Shown: piece by piece, positions 9,617 to 18,263 of the stretch
Numbering within the stretch: the first letter of the stretch is position 1
Layout of the letters: the number at the start of each line of letters is the position of its first letter
NCBI RefSeq assembly: GCF_001420005.1
Contig: NZ_LJAK01000013.1
Coordinates: 29,209-93,208, forward strand
DNA: 64,000 nucleotides
Source of the DNA: Loktanella sp. 3ANDIMAR09
GTDB lineage: Bacteria; Pseudomonadota; Alphaproteobacteria; Rhodobacterales; Rhodobacteraceae
Reading direction: 5' to 3'
The notes under the pieces: model-generated
Database searches by the model: none
Seen by the model: the letters and a program-made list of their open reading frames with translations, nothing else
What the model was told of the DNA's origin: nothing
Made by a program: the position numbers and the translations under genes

Positions 9617-10111
9617 CGGCGCGGCGGTGCCCAGCGGCCCGGACATCAGGTCGTCGATAAACAGGCTCAGCAGCTGGGGCCGCCCGCTGACCCCGGCCTT
9701 GCGATAGATCGCGTTGGTCTGTGCCTTCACCGTGCCCTCGCTGGTCTGGCGCAGGGTAGCGATTTCATTGGTGGACATGCCCTTGATCGCGAACAGCGCC
9801 ACGTCGCGTTCCGCCGGGGTCAGTCCCCAATCGGCAAAACGATCCTCGAGCAATTCCATGAAGGCCCCCGATGCGATGCGCAACTGATCCTCGATCCGGT
9901 GGGTGCGCTGCATGACCCGCACGAACACGACGGCCCCCAGAACAACCCCCAAGAGCAAGCCCACGGCCGCACCCAGTTCGATCAGTTCGTGCACCATCCA
10001 TGTGAACGCGAACAAACCCGTCACCGTCGAGATGATGTTGATGACGAAAAGCACAGCGCTGATGGCCTGAAAGACCACCACTGCGAAAATCAGGATGCTG
10101 CGCTTTTTCAT
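9569..10111 (-). CDS. Membrane-anchored LuxR-type HTH regulator
   Basis: Two membrane helices occupy residues 5-30 and 42-66. A C-terminal LuxR/GerE helix-turn-helix follows: LTPAERDVALFAIKGMSTNEIA, then SEGTVKAQTNAIYRKAGVSGRPQLLS, near residues 97-150. There is no receiver or autoinducer domain, so the signal is probably read at the membrane. The gene lies 20 bases downstream of the Asp/Arg-tail gene, on the same strand, and probably shares its operon. It may control that operon; two dyads upstream of the first gene are candidate sites. Its last 48 bases overlap the convergent upstream gene. Confidence 0.75.
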   Translation of the reverse strand: MKKRSILIFAVVVFQAISAVLFVINIISTVTGLFAFTWMVHELIELGAAVGLLLGVVLGAVVFVRVMQRTHRIEDQLRIASGAFMELLEDRFADWGLTPAERDVALFAIKGMSTNEIATLRQTSEGTVKAQTNAIYRKAGVSGRPQLLSLFIDDLMSGPLGTAAPSPPQGEHVELGLERG

Positions 10112-10131
10112 CGGCTCATGCGGGTCCGGTT

Positions 10132-10617
10132 TCAGTCGTCATCATCGTCGTCATCATCGTCGTCATCGCCACCACGGCCCCGTCCCCGACCGCGTCCCCG
10201 TCCCTTGTCGTCATCGTCATCGTCATCGTCACGGTCGGCAGATCGTTTGCGGTCGTCGTCGCGGTCGTCAGATCGTTTGCGATCATCATCACGGTCGTCG
10301 TCGCGATCCCGGTCATCATCGTCATCGTCGCGGTCCCGGTTGGAAAAGGGCTGTGCGACGCGCGGCACGGTGGTCCCGCTTGACCGGCGGGTCCAGCTGT
10401 CACGCAGGATTTCACCCGTCGCGGGGTTAAAGATCATTTCACGGTCCAGCGTCGGCGACAGCGCCCGCAACTGGACGCGGCCCAGCAGGGTCCTGTTCAT
10501 CTCGATCTGGGTGAACCCCTGTGCCCGAAGCTGCGTGACGATCTGATCCTCGACCGATTGCGCCGACACCCATGCGGGGGCGCAGATCAGGGCCAGTATG
10601 AGCAGCAGTCGTTTCAT
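10132..10617 (-). CDS. Secreted PepSY-like protein with Asp/Arg repeat tail (copy 2)
   Basis: A 161-residue protein with a signal peptide MKRLLLILALICAPAWVSAQ. A PepSY-like domain of about 70 residues starts at SVEDQIVTQLRAQGFTQIEMNRT and includes NPATGEILRDSW. From residue about 85 on, the protein is a polyampholyte of DDDD, DRDD, RKRS and GRGRGRG blocks ending in poly-Asp. ATG 10617 is chosen because it begins the signal peptide. It is a diverged tandem duplicate of the gene at 10704-11291. The tail could bind cations or nucleic acid, or scaffold; nothing in the sequence decides. Confidence 0.65.
   Translation of the reverse strand: MKRLLLILALICAPAWVSAQSVEDQIVTQLRAQGFTQIEMNRTLLGRVQLRALSPTLDREMIFNPATGEILRDSWTRRSSGTTVPRVAQPFSNRDRDDDDDDRDRDDDRDDDRKRSDDRDDDRKRSADRDDDDDDDDKGRGRGRGRGRGGDDDDDDDDDDD
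10136..10340. repeat. Low-complexity GTCATC/GTCGTC repeat tract
   Basis: The DNA is an imperfect array of trinucleotide units (GTC, ATC, GTC-GCG), read on the minus strand as GAC/GAT/CGC codons. It encodes the Asp/Arg tail of the copy-2 PepSY-like protein. Mixed GAC and GAT codons suggest the peptide is maintained by selection rather than by recent pure repeat expansion, but slippage is likely to alter its length. Confidence 0.8.
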
Positions 10618-10703
10618 TGCGGCATTTCCAATCATCATGCGCCCCCGCAACGGGACGGGGGCGCTTTCAACTCTATCGTTCCGGCTGATCCTGTGAAGGA
10701 AAA

Positions 10704-11291
10704 TCAGTCGTCATCATCGTCGTCGTCGTCGCGGTCGCGGCGGTCGTCGTCGCGGTCACGGCGGTCGTCGTCGCGGTCGCGTTTCTTGCGATCATCATCG
10801 TCGTCATCGTCATCACGCCCGCCACGACCACGGCCACGGCCCCGGTCATCATCATCGTCATCGTCATGGGCCCCATCACGACCGCCACGGCCGCGACCGC
10901 GCCCGCGGTCATCATCGTCGTCATCGTCGGACATCCGGCGCCCATTGCCGCCCAGACCACGATCATCATCGTCGTTGTTGCGGGCCGACACGAAATCACG
11001 GCGTTCGTCGCGCACTTCGATGCCCGTAGCGTTCCGGTCGCGGCTGTCCGCGACGTTGACCTCTTGCTTGAGGATGGCGCCCGTGCGCTTGTCATAGACC
11101 ACTTCCAGCTCTCGGTTGCCGCGGATGGCTTCGACCTTGACCTGGCTGATGCCGTTCTTGACCTCGATCCGGCTGTAGCCCTGATCGCGCAGCGACGAGA
11201 TCACCTGATCGGAAATGGATTGCGCCATGGCCGTCGATCCGACCGTTGTCGTTCCCAACGCCAGAACCGCCGTCATCCAAAAATGTTTCAT
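10704..11291 (-). CDS. Secreted PepSY-like protein with Asp/Arg repeat tail (copy 1)
   Basis: A 195-residue protein: signal peptide (MKHFWMTAVLALGTTTVGSTAMAQ), then a PepSY-like domain SISDQVISSLRDQGYSRIEVKNG with YDKRTGAILKQEV. A roughly 95-residue tail follows, in which poly-Asp runs of seven or eight alternate with RGRGRGRGGRD and DRRDRDDD blocks. The first two thirds align with the copy-2 gene downstream (QV/QI, LRDQG/LRAQG, TGAIL/TGEIL). Three genes on the same strand (10704, 10132, 9569) form a likely operon starting here. PepSY domains often restrain peptidases; that role is not demonstrated for these proteins. Confidence 0.65.
   Translation of the reverse strand: MKHFWMTAVLALGTTTVGSTAMAQSISDQVISSLRDQGYSRIEVKNGISQVKVEAIRGNRELEVVYDKRTGAILKQEVNVADSRDRNATGIEVRDERRDFVSARNNDDDDRGLGGNGRRMSDDDDDDDRGRGRGRGGRDGAHDDDDDDDRGRGRGRGGRDDDDDDDDRKKRDRDDDRRDRDDDRRDRDDDDDDDD
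10706..10925. repeat. Low-complexity repeat tract encoding the copy-1 tail
   Basis: Interspersed GTC/ATC/GCG trinucleotide units on the plus strand, which on the minus strand encode the Asp runs and the RGRGRG blocks of the copy-1 protein. Two near-identical units of about 45 bases (poly-Asp plus RGRGRGRGGRD) are visible within it, so internal duplication has occurred. Confidence 0.75.
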
Positions 11292-11384
11292 GTCTTGTTC
11301 CTTTCACCAGTCTGCACGTCCCGTCATGGTGACGTGTCTGGTGACGACAAAGACCCACATCGGCCACCCCCTGCTATTCGCACG

Positions 11385-11439
11385 GGGTTTAGGAGCCGTG
11401 CCATAAACCATCAGTCGAGGACACTAAACTTTGGTTTAG
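11385..11439. promoter_or_regulatory. Paired dyads upstream of the PepSY-like operon
   Basis: CTAAAC-TTTG-GTTTAG (11424-11439) is a perfect 16-base palindrome. A second, widely spaced inverted pair, GTTTA...TAAAC, spans 11385-11408. Both lie 95-150 bases before the first Asp/Arg-tail gene. The repeated CTAAAC/GTTTAG half-sites look like operator sites for a dimeric regulator, perhaps the LuxR-type protein of the operon (inference). Confidence 0.45.
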
Positions 11440-11453
11440 GCGGTCTGAAACGA

Positions 11454-11483
11454 CAAACGCCGCCCGGTTGGGGGCGGCGTTTG
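11454..11483 (-). terminator. Terminator after trpB
   Basis: A 12-bp perfect stem, CAAACGCCGCCC (11454-11465) with GGGCGGCGTTTG (11472-11483), and a six-base loop, placed 24 bases past the trpB stop. The T-tract on the minus strand is weak (TCGTTTC), so termination may be partial. Confidence 0.65.
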
Positions 11484-11506
11484 CGCGTCTTTTCAGGGTG
11501 TTGGGG

Positions 11507-12739
11507 TCAGCCCGGGACCTTCATCTCGAAACCAAGGTGTTTGGCCACGGTAAAGATATCCTTGTCGCCGCGACCGCACATATTCATCACCAGCAGGTGG
11601 TCCTTTGGCAGCGTAGGCGCGATTTTCATCACATGGGCCAGCGCGTGGGAGGGTTCGAGCGCGGGAATGATTCCCTCCAGCGCGCAGGACAGCTGGAACG
11701 CCTCAAGCGCCTCTTTGTCCGTGATCGACACATATTGCGCGCGACCGATATCGTGCAGCCAGGCGTGTTCGGGGCCAATGCCGGGATAATCGAGACCCGC
11801 CGAGATGCTGAACCCTTCGAGGATCTGGCCGTCGTCGTCCTGCAACAGGTAGGTGCGGTTGCCATGCAGCACGCCGGGACGCCCGCCGGTCAGCGAGGCG
11901 CAGTGTTCCATTTTCTGATCGACACCCTTGCCGCCGGCCTCGACCCCGATGATGTTGACGTCCTTATCGTCAAGGAACGGGTAGAACAGGCCCATGGCGT
12001 TGGACCCGCCGCCGATGGCCGCGATCAGCGTGTCGGGCAGGCGCCCCTCGGCCGCCTGCATCTGTTCGCGGGTTTCCTTGCCGATGATCGACTGGAAATC
12101 GCGGACCATCGCAGGATAGGGGTGCGGCCCGGCCACGGTGCCGATGCAATAGAATGTGTCGCGCACGTTGGTCACCCAATCGCGCAGCGCGTCGTTCATC
12201 GCGTCCTTGAGCGTGCCACGGCCAGAGGTGACGGGCACGACCTCTGCGCCCAAAAGGCGCATCCGGAACACATTGGGGGCCTGACGTTCCACGTCATGCG
12301 CGCCCATGTAGACAACGCATTTCAGTCCGAATTTCGCACAGACCGTCGCCGTGGCGACCCCGTGCTGGCCCGCGCCGGTTTCGGCGATGATGCGCGATTT
12401 GCCCATGCGACGTGCGAGGATGATCTGACCCAACACGTTGTTGATCTTGTGCGCGCCGGTGTGGTTCAGCTCGTCACGCTTGAGATAGATCTTGGCGCCG
12501 CCCAGATGGTCCGTCAGACGTTCTGCAAAATACAGCGGGCTGGGGCGGCCCACGTAATGCGTCCACAGATCGTGCATTTCGGCCCAGAAACTGTCGTCAG
12601 TCTTGGCGTTTTCATACTGTTCCTCGAGTTCGAGGATCAGCGGCATCAGCGTTTCAGACACGAAACGCCCTCCAAATTCGCCAAAGCGGCCCTTTTCGTC
12701 AGGGCCGTTCATGAAGCTGTTGAAAAGATCGTCCGGCAT
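11507..12739 (-). CDS. trpB: Tryptophan synthase beta subunit
   Basis: A 410-residue PLP enzyme that joins indole and serine to make tryptophan, working with TrpA, which is not in this window. [12 protein letters not shown], the PLP-lysine motif [10 protein letters not shown] near residue 94, [14 protein letters not shown] (phosphate loop) and the C-terminal SGRGDKD-like CGRGDKD are all present. It is the last gene of the rpsA-ihfB-lapA-trpF-trpB run, 76 bases after trpF, and is closed by a hairpin. Confidence 0.97.
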   Translation of the reverse strand: MPDDLFNSFMNGPDEKGRFGEFGGRFVSETLMPLILELEEQYENAKTDDSFWAEMHDLWTHYVGRPSPLYFAERLTDHLGGAKIYLKRDELNHTGAHKINNVLGQIILARRMGKSRIIAETGAGQHGVATATVCAKFGLKCVVYMGAHDVERQAPNVFRMRLLGAEVVPVTSGRGTLKDAMNDALRDWVTNVRDTFYCIGTVAGPHPYPAMVRDFQSIIGKETREQMQAAEGRLPDTLIAAIGGGSNAMGLFYPFLDDKDVNIIGVEAGGKGVDQKMEHCASLTGGRPGVLHGNRTYLLQDDDGQILEGFSISAGLDYPGIGPEHAWLHDIGRAQYVSITDKEALEAFQLSCALEGIIPALEPSHALAHVMKIAPTLPKDHLLVMNMCGRGDKDIFTVAKHLGFEMKVPG

Positions 12740-12815
12740 GGGCCCATCCTTGCGTAAAATTGCCTGTCAGCAGTATCGCCCCCGCGCCCCATGGGCAAGC
12801 GGTCGCAGTGTCGCG

Positions 12816-13457
12816 TCAAATGCCACGCACCGCCGCGCAAAAGTCGCGTATGGCGTCGGGGTTCTTGACCCCGGGTGCACGTTCGACGCCCGATGACACA
12901 TCCACCATCGGCGCGCCGGTCTGGCGGATCGCGTCAGCCACGTTGGACGGGCGCAAACCGCCCGCCAGCATCCAGGGCACCGTCCAGTTGACGCAGCCCA
13001 ACACCGACCAGTCGAAGGTGTGGCCGTTGCCGCCGGGCAGGTCCGCATCCTTGGGGGCCTTGGCGTCCACGAGGATCTGTTCGCAGACAGCCATGTATTC
13101 ATCGAGCCCGGCAAGGTCATCCGCCGTGGCCACGCCGATGGCCTTCATCACGGGCAGGCCGCTGCGGGCGCGGATGTCGGCCACGCGTTCAGGTGTTTCC
13201 GATCCATGCAGTTGCAGCATGTCCAGCGGCACCCGGGCCAGCAGATCATCAAGGGCTGCGTCATCCATGTTGACCACCAGCCCGACCTTGCGCACGCCCA
13301 AGGGCACTGTCAGGGCCAGTTCGGCGGCCGCGTCCAAGTCAAGATTGCGGGGCGATTTCGGGAAAAACACCAGTCCGATATCATCAGCACCGCAGGCCAC
13401 GGCGGCAGCGACGTCCTGCGCGGTGCGCAGGCCGCATATCTTGATTCTGGTCGCCAT
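12816..13457 (-). CDS. trpF: Phosphoribosylanthranilate isomerase
   Basis: A 213-residue TIM-barrel enzyme for the third step of tryptophan synthesis. The start [15 protein letters not shown] includes the catalytic cysteine in [22 protein letters not shown]-like MLQLHGSE, the phosphate-binding [10 protein letters not shown] and [14 protein letters not shown] are present in order. The ATG shares one base with the upstream lapA stop, so translation is coupled to that gene. Confidence 0.97.
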   Translation of the reverse strand: MATRIKICGLRTAQDVAAAVACGADDIGLVFFPKSPRNLDLDAAAELALTVPLGVRKVGLVVNMDDAALDDLLARVPLDMLQLHGSETPERVADIRARSGLPVMKAIGVATADDLAGLDEYMAVCEQILVDAKAPKDADLPGGNGHTFDWSVLGCVNWTVPWMLAGGLRPSNVADAIRQTGAPMVDVSSGVERAPGVKNPDAIRDFCAAVRGI

Positions 13458-13825
13458 CAGCCTGCTTTTTTGCGGGGTGCATCCAGCAGCGCGATGACGT
13501 CATCGCCCTGTTCGGGATGACCGGTTGTCATGCGCAGGTCGGCCACTTCCTTGCGCAGGCGTGTCAGTTCCTTTTCCTTGGCGCGGGCGTCAAGGCGTTC
13601 GGGATATTCGCGGATCCATTCCCAGATCAGTCCGACCAGCAGGCCGATCCCGGCGGCCAGAAAGATCACGACGAACAGGGGCAGCGTGATGTTGGGGGAA
13701 ATGCCCAGCAGGTCGGCAAAGGGCGTCGGCATGGCCTGAAGCGTCGTGGCATCACGATTGGCCAGACCAACGAGGATCAGCACGACGGCAACGATCGCCC
13801 AAAAGACGTATTTCAGTGTTTTCAT
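13457..13825 (-). CDS. LapA-domain inner membrane protein
   Basis: A 122-residue protein with two membrane helices (residues 5-23 and 47-68) joined by a short periplasmic loop. A cytoplasmic coiled coil ([23 protein letters not shown]) follows, the layout of LapA/DUF1049 proteins. In enterobacteria LapA works with LapB in controlling LpxC turnover; whether that holds here is inference. It sits between ihfB and trpF, a neighbourhood widespread in Rhodobacteraceae. Confidence 0.8.
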   Translation of the reverse strand: MKTLKYVFWAIVAVVLILVGLANRDATTLQAMPTPFADLLGISPNITLPLFVVIFLAAGIGLLVGLIWEWIREYPERLDARAKEKELTRLRKEVADLRMTTGHPEQGDDVIALLDAPRKKAG

Positions 13826-13856
13826 CGTGTCGGTCCCTTTGATTTTCGCCCGAGGG

Positions 13857-14138
13857 TCAGGCCCCGTTCAGGCGGTCACGCAGCAGTTTGCCTGTCTTGA
13901 AGAATGGCACATGCTTCTCTGAGACTTCAACCGCTTCTCCGGTGCGTGGGTTCCGTCCAATACGACCATCACGCTTTTTCACCGAGAACGCGCCGAAACC
14001 GCGCAGTTCCACCCGTTCGCCCCGCACGAGGGCATCGGTGATCTGATCAAAGATGGTGGTGACAATTCGTTCGACGTCGCGCTGATAGAGATGAGGGTTT
14101 TCATCGGCAATTTTCTGAATCAGCTCCGAACGGATCAT
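13857..14138 (-). CDS. ihfB: Integration host factor beta subunit
   Basis: A 93-residue DNA-bending protein of the HU/IHF family. It begins [17 protein letters not shown] and contains the DNA-arm signature [22 protein letters not shown], whose proline intercalates in DNA. The start at 14138 is chosen because GGAGG lies five bases ahead; GTG 14150 and ATG 14141 are in the same frame but poorly spaced. It pairs with IhfA, encoded elsewhere. The gene lies downstream of rpsA behind a terminator, as in E. coli. Confidence 0.95.
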   Translation of the reverse strand: MIRSELIQKIADENPHLYQRDVERIVTTIFDQITDALVRGERVELRGFGAFSVKKRDGRIGRNPRTGEAVEVSEKHVPFFKTGKLLRDRLNGA

Positions 14139-14370
14139 CATGTCCTCCACAACATATTATGAACGCCAGAGCAGACTGACGCCGCGGTTGGCGCAACCCT
14201 ATTACTTTCGTCTGTCTCAAGGGAACAGTTCACACGCATTCAGGTGCCGAAAATCGCCGCTGTGCACGGTTTGGGCACAGTTCGGGGGTGAGTTGTCTCG
14301 GAATATGAAACAAACAGAGGGGTTTGGGCGAAAATTGGCGCAAACCGGCAAAGCGATTCGCCGCTGAAAC

Positions 14371-14405
14371 GAAAACGGCCCCGCCAGATGTTTCTGGCGG
14401 GGCCG
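14371..14405 (-). terminator. Terminator after rpsA
   Basis: A 12-bp perfect stem, CGGCCCCGCCAG (14376-14387) with CTGGCGGGGCCG (14394-14405), and a six-base loop, followed on the minus strand by TTTTC. It lies 24 bases after the rpsA stop, so ihfB should have its own promoter in the interval 14142-14370. Confidence 0.88.
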
Positions 14406-14428
14406 CGTGTCAGTCGATCAAATCTGGA

Positions 14429-16108
14429 TCAATCGTCGCCCTTGAGCGCCGCACCCAGGATGTCGCCCAGCGATGCGCCAGAGTCGGAAGAACCATACTG
14501 TTCGACGGCTTCTTTTTCTTCTGCGATCTCGCGGGCCTTGATGGACAGACCCAGCTTGCGGGTCTTGGAGTCGATGTTGGTCACGCGCACGTCAACCTTG
14601 TCACCGACGCCGAAACGCTCGGGGCGCTGTTCGGCACGGTCACGCGACAGGTCGGAACGACGGATGAAGGATTTCATGCCTTCATAGTCGACCTCGATGC
14701 CGCCGTCTTCGATCTTGGTCACCTCGACGGTGATGATCGAACCGCGCTTGGTGCCGCCGATGGTTTCAGCAAAGGGATCGCCTTCCATCGCCTTGATCGA
14801 GAGCGAAATGCGCTCTTTCTCGACGTCGACTTCTGCAACCTTGGCCTTGACCATGTCGCCCTTGCGGAAATCGCCGATGACGTCTTCGCCACGGCCATCC
14901 CATGTCAGGTCAGACAGGTGGACCATGCCGTCGATGTCGCCCTCGAGGCCAACGAACAGACCGAATTCGGTGATGTTCTTGACTTCGCCTTCGACTTCGG
15001 TGCCCTCGGGGTGCGTTTCAGCAAACACTTCCCACGGGTTGCGCTGCGTCTGCTTCAGACCCAGGGACACGCGACGCTTGGCGCTGTCGATTTCCAGCAC
15101 CATGACTTCGACTTCCTGAGAGGTCGAAACGATCTTGCCGGGGTGCACGTTCTTCTTGGTCCAGGACATCTCGGAGACGTGGACCAGACCTTCGACGCCG
15201 GGCTCGAGTTCAACGAATGCACCGTAGTCGGTGATGTTGGTCACGCGGCCGGTGTGGACGGATTCCAGCGAGTATTTCGCCTCGACCGCATCCCAAGGAT
15301 CGTCCTGAAGCTGCTTCATGCCGAGGCTGATGCGGTGGGTTTCCTTGTTGATCTTGATGACCTGCACCTTGATCGTCTCGCCGATCGTCAGGATCTCGGA
15401 CGGGTGGTTCACACGGCGCCACGCCATGTCGGTCACGTGCAGCAGGCCGTCAACACCGCCCAGGTCAACGAACGCACCGTATTCGGTGATGTTCTTGACG
15501 ACGCCGTCGACTTCCTGGCCTTCGTGCAGGTTGCCGATGACTTCGGCGCGCTGCTCGGCACGGGATTCTTCGAGGATGGCACGACGGGACACAACGATGT
15601 TGCCACGGCGACGGTCCATTTTCAGGATCTGGAACGGCTGCTTCAGACCCATCAGCGGGCCGGCGTCGCGCACGGGGCGCACGTCAACCTGGCTACCGGG
15701 CAGGAACGCAACAGCGCCACCCAGATCGACGGTGAAACCGCCTTTGACGCGGCCAAAGATGGCACCATCGACGCGCAGTTCGTCGGCATATGCCTTTTCC
15801 AGACGGTCCCAGGCTTCTTCGCGGCGGGCCATTTCGCGGCTGATGACGGCTTCGCCACGCGCGTTTTCGACCTGACGCAGGAACACTTCAACCTCGTCAC
15901 CGACGGACAGGTTGGGCTCTTCACCGGGTTCTGCAAATTCCTTGAGATCGATGCGGCCTTCCATCTTGTAGCCGACGTCGATGATGGCCTGGCCTGCTTC
16001 GATTGCGATGACCTTGCCTTTGACGACCGAACCCTCGGAGGGGGTGTCGATCTCGAAGCTCTCGTTCAACAGGGCTTCGAATTCTTCCATGCTTGTGTTG
16101 CTTGCCAT
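14429..16108 (-). CDS. rpsA: 30S ribosomal protein S1
   Basis: A 559-residue protein made of six S1 (OB-fold) RNA-binding repeats. Recurrent cues are VEGxVKNIT, GAFVDLGG/GAFVELEPG/GLFVGLEGD, GLxHVSxM and RISLGMKQ/RRVSLGLKQ. It recruits mRNA to the ribosome. It begins MASNTSMEEFEALLNESF, typical for this class, and ends with an acidic, Gly/Ala-rich tail. The upstream interval of about 100 bases should carry its promoter and any autoregulatory leader. Confidence 0.97.
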   Translation of the reverse strand: MASNTSMEEFEALLNESFEIDTPSEGSVVKGKVIAIEAGQAIIDVGYKMEGRIDLKEFAEPGEEPNLSVGDEVEVFLRQVENARGEAVISREMARREEAWDRLEKAYADELRVDGAIFGRVKGGFTVDLGGAVAFLPGSQVDVRPVRDAGPLMGLKQPFQILKMDRRRGNIVVSRRAILEESRAEQRAEVIGNLHEGQEVDGVVKNITEYGAFVDLGGVDGLLHVTDMAWRRVNHPSEILTIGETIKVQVIKINKETHRISLGMKQLQDDPWDAVEAKYSLESVHTGRVTNITDYGAFVELEPGVEGLVHVSEMSWTKKNVHPGKIVSTSQEVEVMVLEIDSAKRRVSLGLKQTQRNPWEVFAETHPEGTEVEGEVKNITEFGLFVGLEGDIDGMVHLSDLTWDGRGEDVIGDFRKGDMVKAKVAEVDVEKERISLSIKAMEGDPFAETIGGTKRGSIITVEVTKIEDGGIEVDYEGMKSFIRRSDLSRDRAEQRPERFGVGDKVDVRVTNIDSKTRKLGLSIKAREIAEEKEAVEQYGSSDSGASLGDILGAALKGDD

Positions 16109-16202
16109 GTGGCGTTTGTTTCCTAATCTGACGTTTTATACGGGCCGTGCGGTTGTCTCCGCCGGTCTTTGGGTTGCAGTTGGCCGGACACCGATACGAA
16201 CA

Positions 16203-16235
16203 TAAAACAACAGGGCCGGTACAATACCGACCCTG
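16203..16235 (-). terminator. Terminator after the nitroreductase gene
   Basis: An 11-bp stem with one G-U pair, CAGGGCCGGTA (16211-16221) with TACCGACCCTG (16225-16235), and a three-base loop. On the minus strand it is followed by TTGTTTTATG. It separates the nitroreductase gene from rpsA. Confidence 0.75.
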
Positions 16236-16319
16236 CTCGAGTCTCATGCCCGCACCTGTCTCGATGCTTCGGCCCGCGTGTCATACAGCGCGGACCGATT
16301 TATCGCAAGCCCCGAGGGG

Positions 16320-16952
16320 TCAGTCGATGCGTGTAAACAGGATGTCGCGGTCGCGGCGCACCTTTGGCGCATTCACCAGCCAGTCGTTTTCCGCGTCACG
16401 GTAGCCCAGCGGCAGGATAACACAGGTTTTCAGACCTTTTTCACGCAGGCCGAGGATCTCGTCGAACTTGGCGGGATCGAATCCTTCCATCGGGGTGGCG
16501 TCGACCTCTTGTTCGGCTGCGGCCAGCATGGCGACGCCCAGCGCGATATAGGCCTGTTTCGCGGCGTGCTGGAAATTCACATCAGCGTCGCGACCGACCA
16601 GCATCCCCTTGAGGTTTTCATAATAGTCGCGGACCTGGTCCGTCACACCGCCACGGGCGTTTCCGGTTTCGTCGCGTACCATGTCAATGCGTTCGTCGGT
16701 ATAGTCATCCCAGGCCGCAAACACGAGCACATGGCTGCCGTCCACCAGCTGCTGCTGGCCGAATGCGGCCTCTGACAGTTTGGCGCGGATGTCCTTGTTG
16801 GTGACGACCATCACCTCGAACGGCTGCGTCCCGCTGGAGGTCGGCGCAAGCCGCAGCGCGTCGAGGATCGCGGTGACTTTTTCTTCGGGGACGGATTTGG
16901 TCGGGTCCATCTTCTTGGTGGCGTAGCGCCAGTTCAGCAGATCGTTCAGCAT
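16320..16952 (-). CDS. Nitroreductase-family NAD(P)H oxidoreductase
   Basis: A 210-residue FMN enzyme of the NfsB/YdgI type. RYATKKMD near the N-terminus and LAPTSSGTQPFEV near residue 38 form the FMN phosphate site, and LGLREKGLKTCVILPLGYRD near residue 170 is the C-terminal flavin/NAD region. The family reduces quinones, nitroaromatics or flavins in the cytoplasm; the physiological substrate is unknown. No signal peptide is present. Confidence 0.88.
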   Translation of the reverse strand: MLNDLLNWRYATKKMDPTKSVPEEKVTAILDALRLAPTSSGTQPFEVMVVTNKDIRAKLSEAAFGQQQLVDGSHVLVFAAWDDYTDERIDMVRDETGNARGGVTDQVRDYYENLKGMLVGRDADVNFQHAAKQAYIALGVAMLAAAEQEVDATPMEGFDPAKFDEILGLREKGLKTCVILPLGYRDAENDWLVNAPKVRRDRDILFTRID

Positions 16953-17070
16953 GGTCTATCACTTTCAATCGGGAGGCATCCCGCCGCGGGATGTTCCGCC
17001 AAGAGATAGTCAAAACGCAGCAGCGCAAAACCGTGCAAATTGCACAAGCGATTGTGCGGTCCTGCGCGGA

Positions 17071-17589
17071 TCAGTTCAGCAGCGTCTCGATCCGCGCGGT
17101 CAGTTGCCGCGATGTGGGGCGTGTCTGCGCACGCCATGTCCCGGCGATCTGCCCCTGCCCGTCCAGAAGCACCTTGTTGAAATTCCAGTTCGGGACGAAC
17201 CCGGTTTCGGTTTCCACCCATTTGTAGAACGGATGCGCCTGCGCGCCCCGCACGCGGGTGATCGTGGTCATCGGCAGGTTCAGGCCATAGGTCATTTCGC
17301 AGTATTCCCGGGCCTCCTGGGCGGTGTCCAGTTCCTGGTTGAAATCATCCGACGGCACCGCCACGACCACCAGCCCCGCATCAAGGTAGGTTTCGTGCAG
17401 CGTCTGCATTTCGGTCAATTGACCTGCAAAACCACACAGCGAGGCGGTGTTGACCACCAGAACCGGTTGTCCTGCAAAATCGTCCAGCGCCAGATCGCCC
17501 CCGTCGATCGACGCAAAGGTCATGCGCGGATCGGCGGCCTGCGCGATCGTGGCGGTCAGGGTCAACAACAGGGCAAGGAGGTATCGCAT
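17071..17589 (-). CDS. Exported glutathione-peroxidase-fold protein
   Basis: A 172-residue thioredoxin-fold protein with a signal peptide (MRYLLALLLTLTATIAQAAD), which decides the start at 17589 over an in-frame ATG 24 bases upstream. Cys52 in NTASLCGF matches the peroxidatic cysteine, and PNWNFNKVL (Trp135, Asn136) matches two more members of the Gpx catalytic tetrad. The glutamine normally before Phe83 is an aspartate (PSDDF). It may be a periplasmic peroxidase using thioredoxin-like reductants, or a variant with altered chemistry. Confidence 0.8.
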   Translation of the reverse strand: MRYLLALLLTLTATIAQAADPRMTFASIDGGDLALDDFAGQPVLVVNTASLCGFAGQLTEMQTLHETYLDAGLVVVAVPSDDFNQELDTAQEAREYCEMTYGLNLPMTTITRVRGAQAHPFYKWVETETGFVPNWNFNKVLLDGQGQIAGTWRAQTRPTSRQLTARIETLLN

Positions 17590-17648
17590 GAGTCTGATCC
17601 GGTGGCTGTGCATGTGTTAAGTAACACGCACGGGCGGTCAGACCAGTT

Positions 17649-18263
17649 TCAGCCCTGCGGCATTCTTTCGCTGATGATGGCGATGGCGCGGGCGCGGGCC
17701 TGATCGGCCGTCAGGTCGGATGTATCCAGCAAAACCGCATCATCGGCCGGGCGCAGCGGGGCGGTGGCGCGATTTGCATCGCGGTCGTCGCGGGCGCGCA
17801 CCTCTGACAGAATGGCCGCACGGTCGGCGGCTTGCCCTGCATTCACCAGTTCCAGATAGCGGCGTTCGGCGCGGGTTTCGGCGCTGGCGGTGACGAAGAG
17901 TTTCACCGTCGCATCCGGGCAGATCACCGTGCCGATATCGCGCCCGTCCAGCACGGCACCGCCGTCGCGCGCGGCGAAATCCCGCTGGAAATCGACCAGC
18001 GCCTGCCGCACCTCGGCGATGACGGCGATCTGGCTTGCGGCCTCTGCCACGGCCTGCGTGCGCAGGGCCGGGTTGTCCAGCGCCGCAGGTTCCAGCGTTT
18101 GGGCGACAGTGATCGGATCGCCCCCGGCCAGCACCCCCGCCCCGACGGCACGGTAGAGCAGCCCGGTATCAAGGTGCGCAAAGCCGAAATGCGCCGCAAG
18201 CGCCTTGGACAGCGTGCCCTTGCCTGCGGCGGCCGGACCGTCGACGGCGACCGTCATTTTCAT
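17649..18263 (-). CDS. cmk: Cytidylate kinase
   Basis: A 204-residue P-loop kinase that phosphorylates CMP and dCMP with ATP. The Walker A region is [14 protein letters not shown] near residue 7; [11 protein letters not shown] and [14 protein letters not shown] are the CMP-binding and lid-neighbouring motifs. The start codon overlaps the aroA stop by four bases (ATGA), a coupling found widely in alphaproteobacteria. Confidence 0.96.
   Translation of the reverse strand: MKMTVAVDGPAAAGKGTLSKALAAHFGFAHLDTGLLYRAVGAGVLAGGDPITVAQTLEPAALDNPALRTQAVAEAASQIAVIAEVRQALVDFQRDFAARDGGAVLDGRDIGTVICPDATVKLFVTASAETRAERRYLELVNAGQAADRAAILSEVRARDDRDANRATAPLRPADDAVLLDTSDLTADQARARAIAIISERMPQG

Noticed and set aside
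9899..10546. Plus-strand Ser/Arg-rich open frame opposite the Asp/Arg tail
   Set aside because: It is the complement of the trinucleotide repeat. The minus-strand frame has a signal peptide, a PepSY-like domain and a tandem paralog, while this one has none.
10136..10925. CRISPR-like or tandem-repeat array
   Set aside because: The repeats are codon-sized, within reading frames, and without unique spacers.
11468..12757. Long plus-strand open frame across trpB
   Set aside because: Antisense to a fully conserved trpB; long complementary frames are expected at high GC.
14324..16126. 600-codon plus-strand open frame across rpsA
   Set aside because: Antisense to the six S1 repeats, including its terminator; no recognisable domain.
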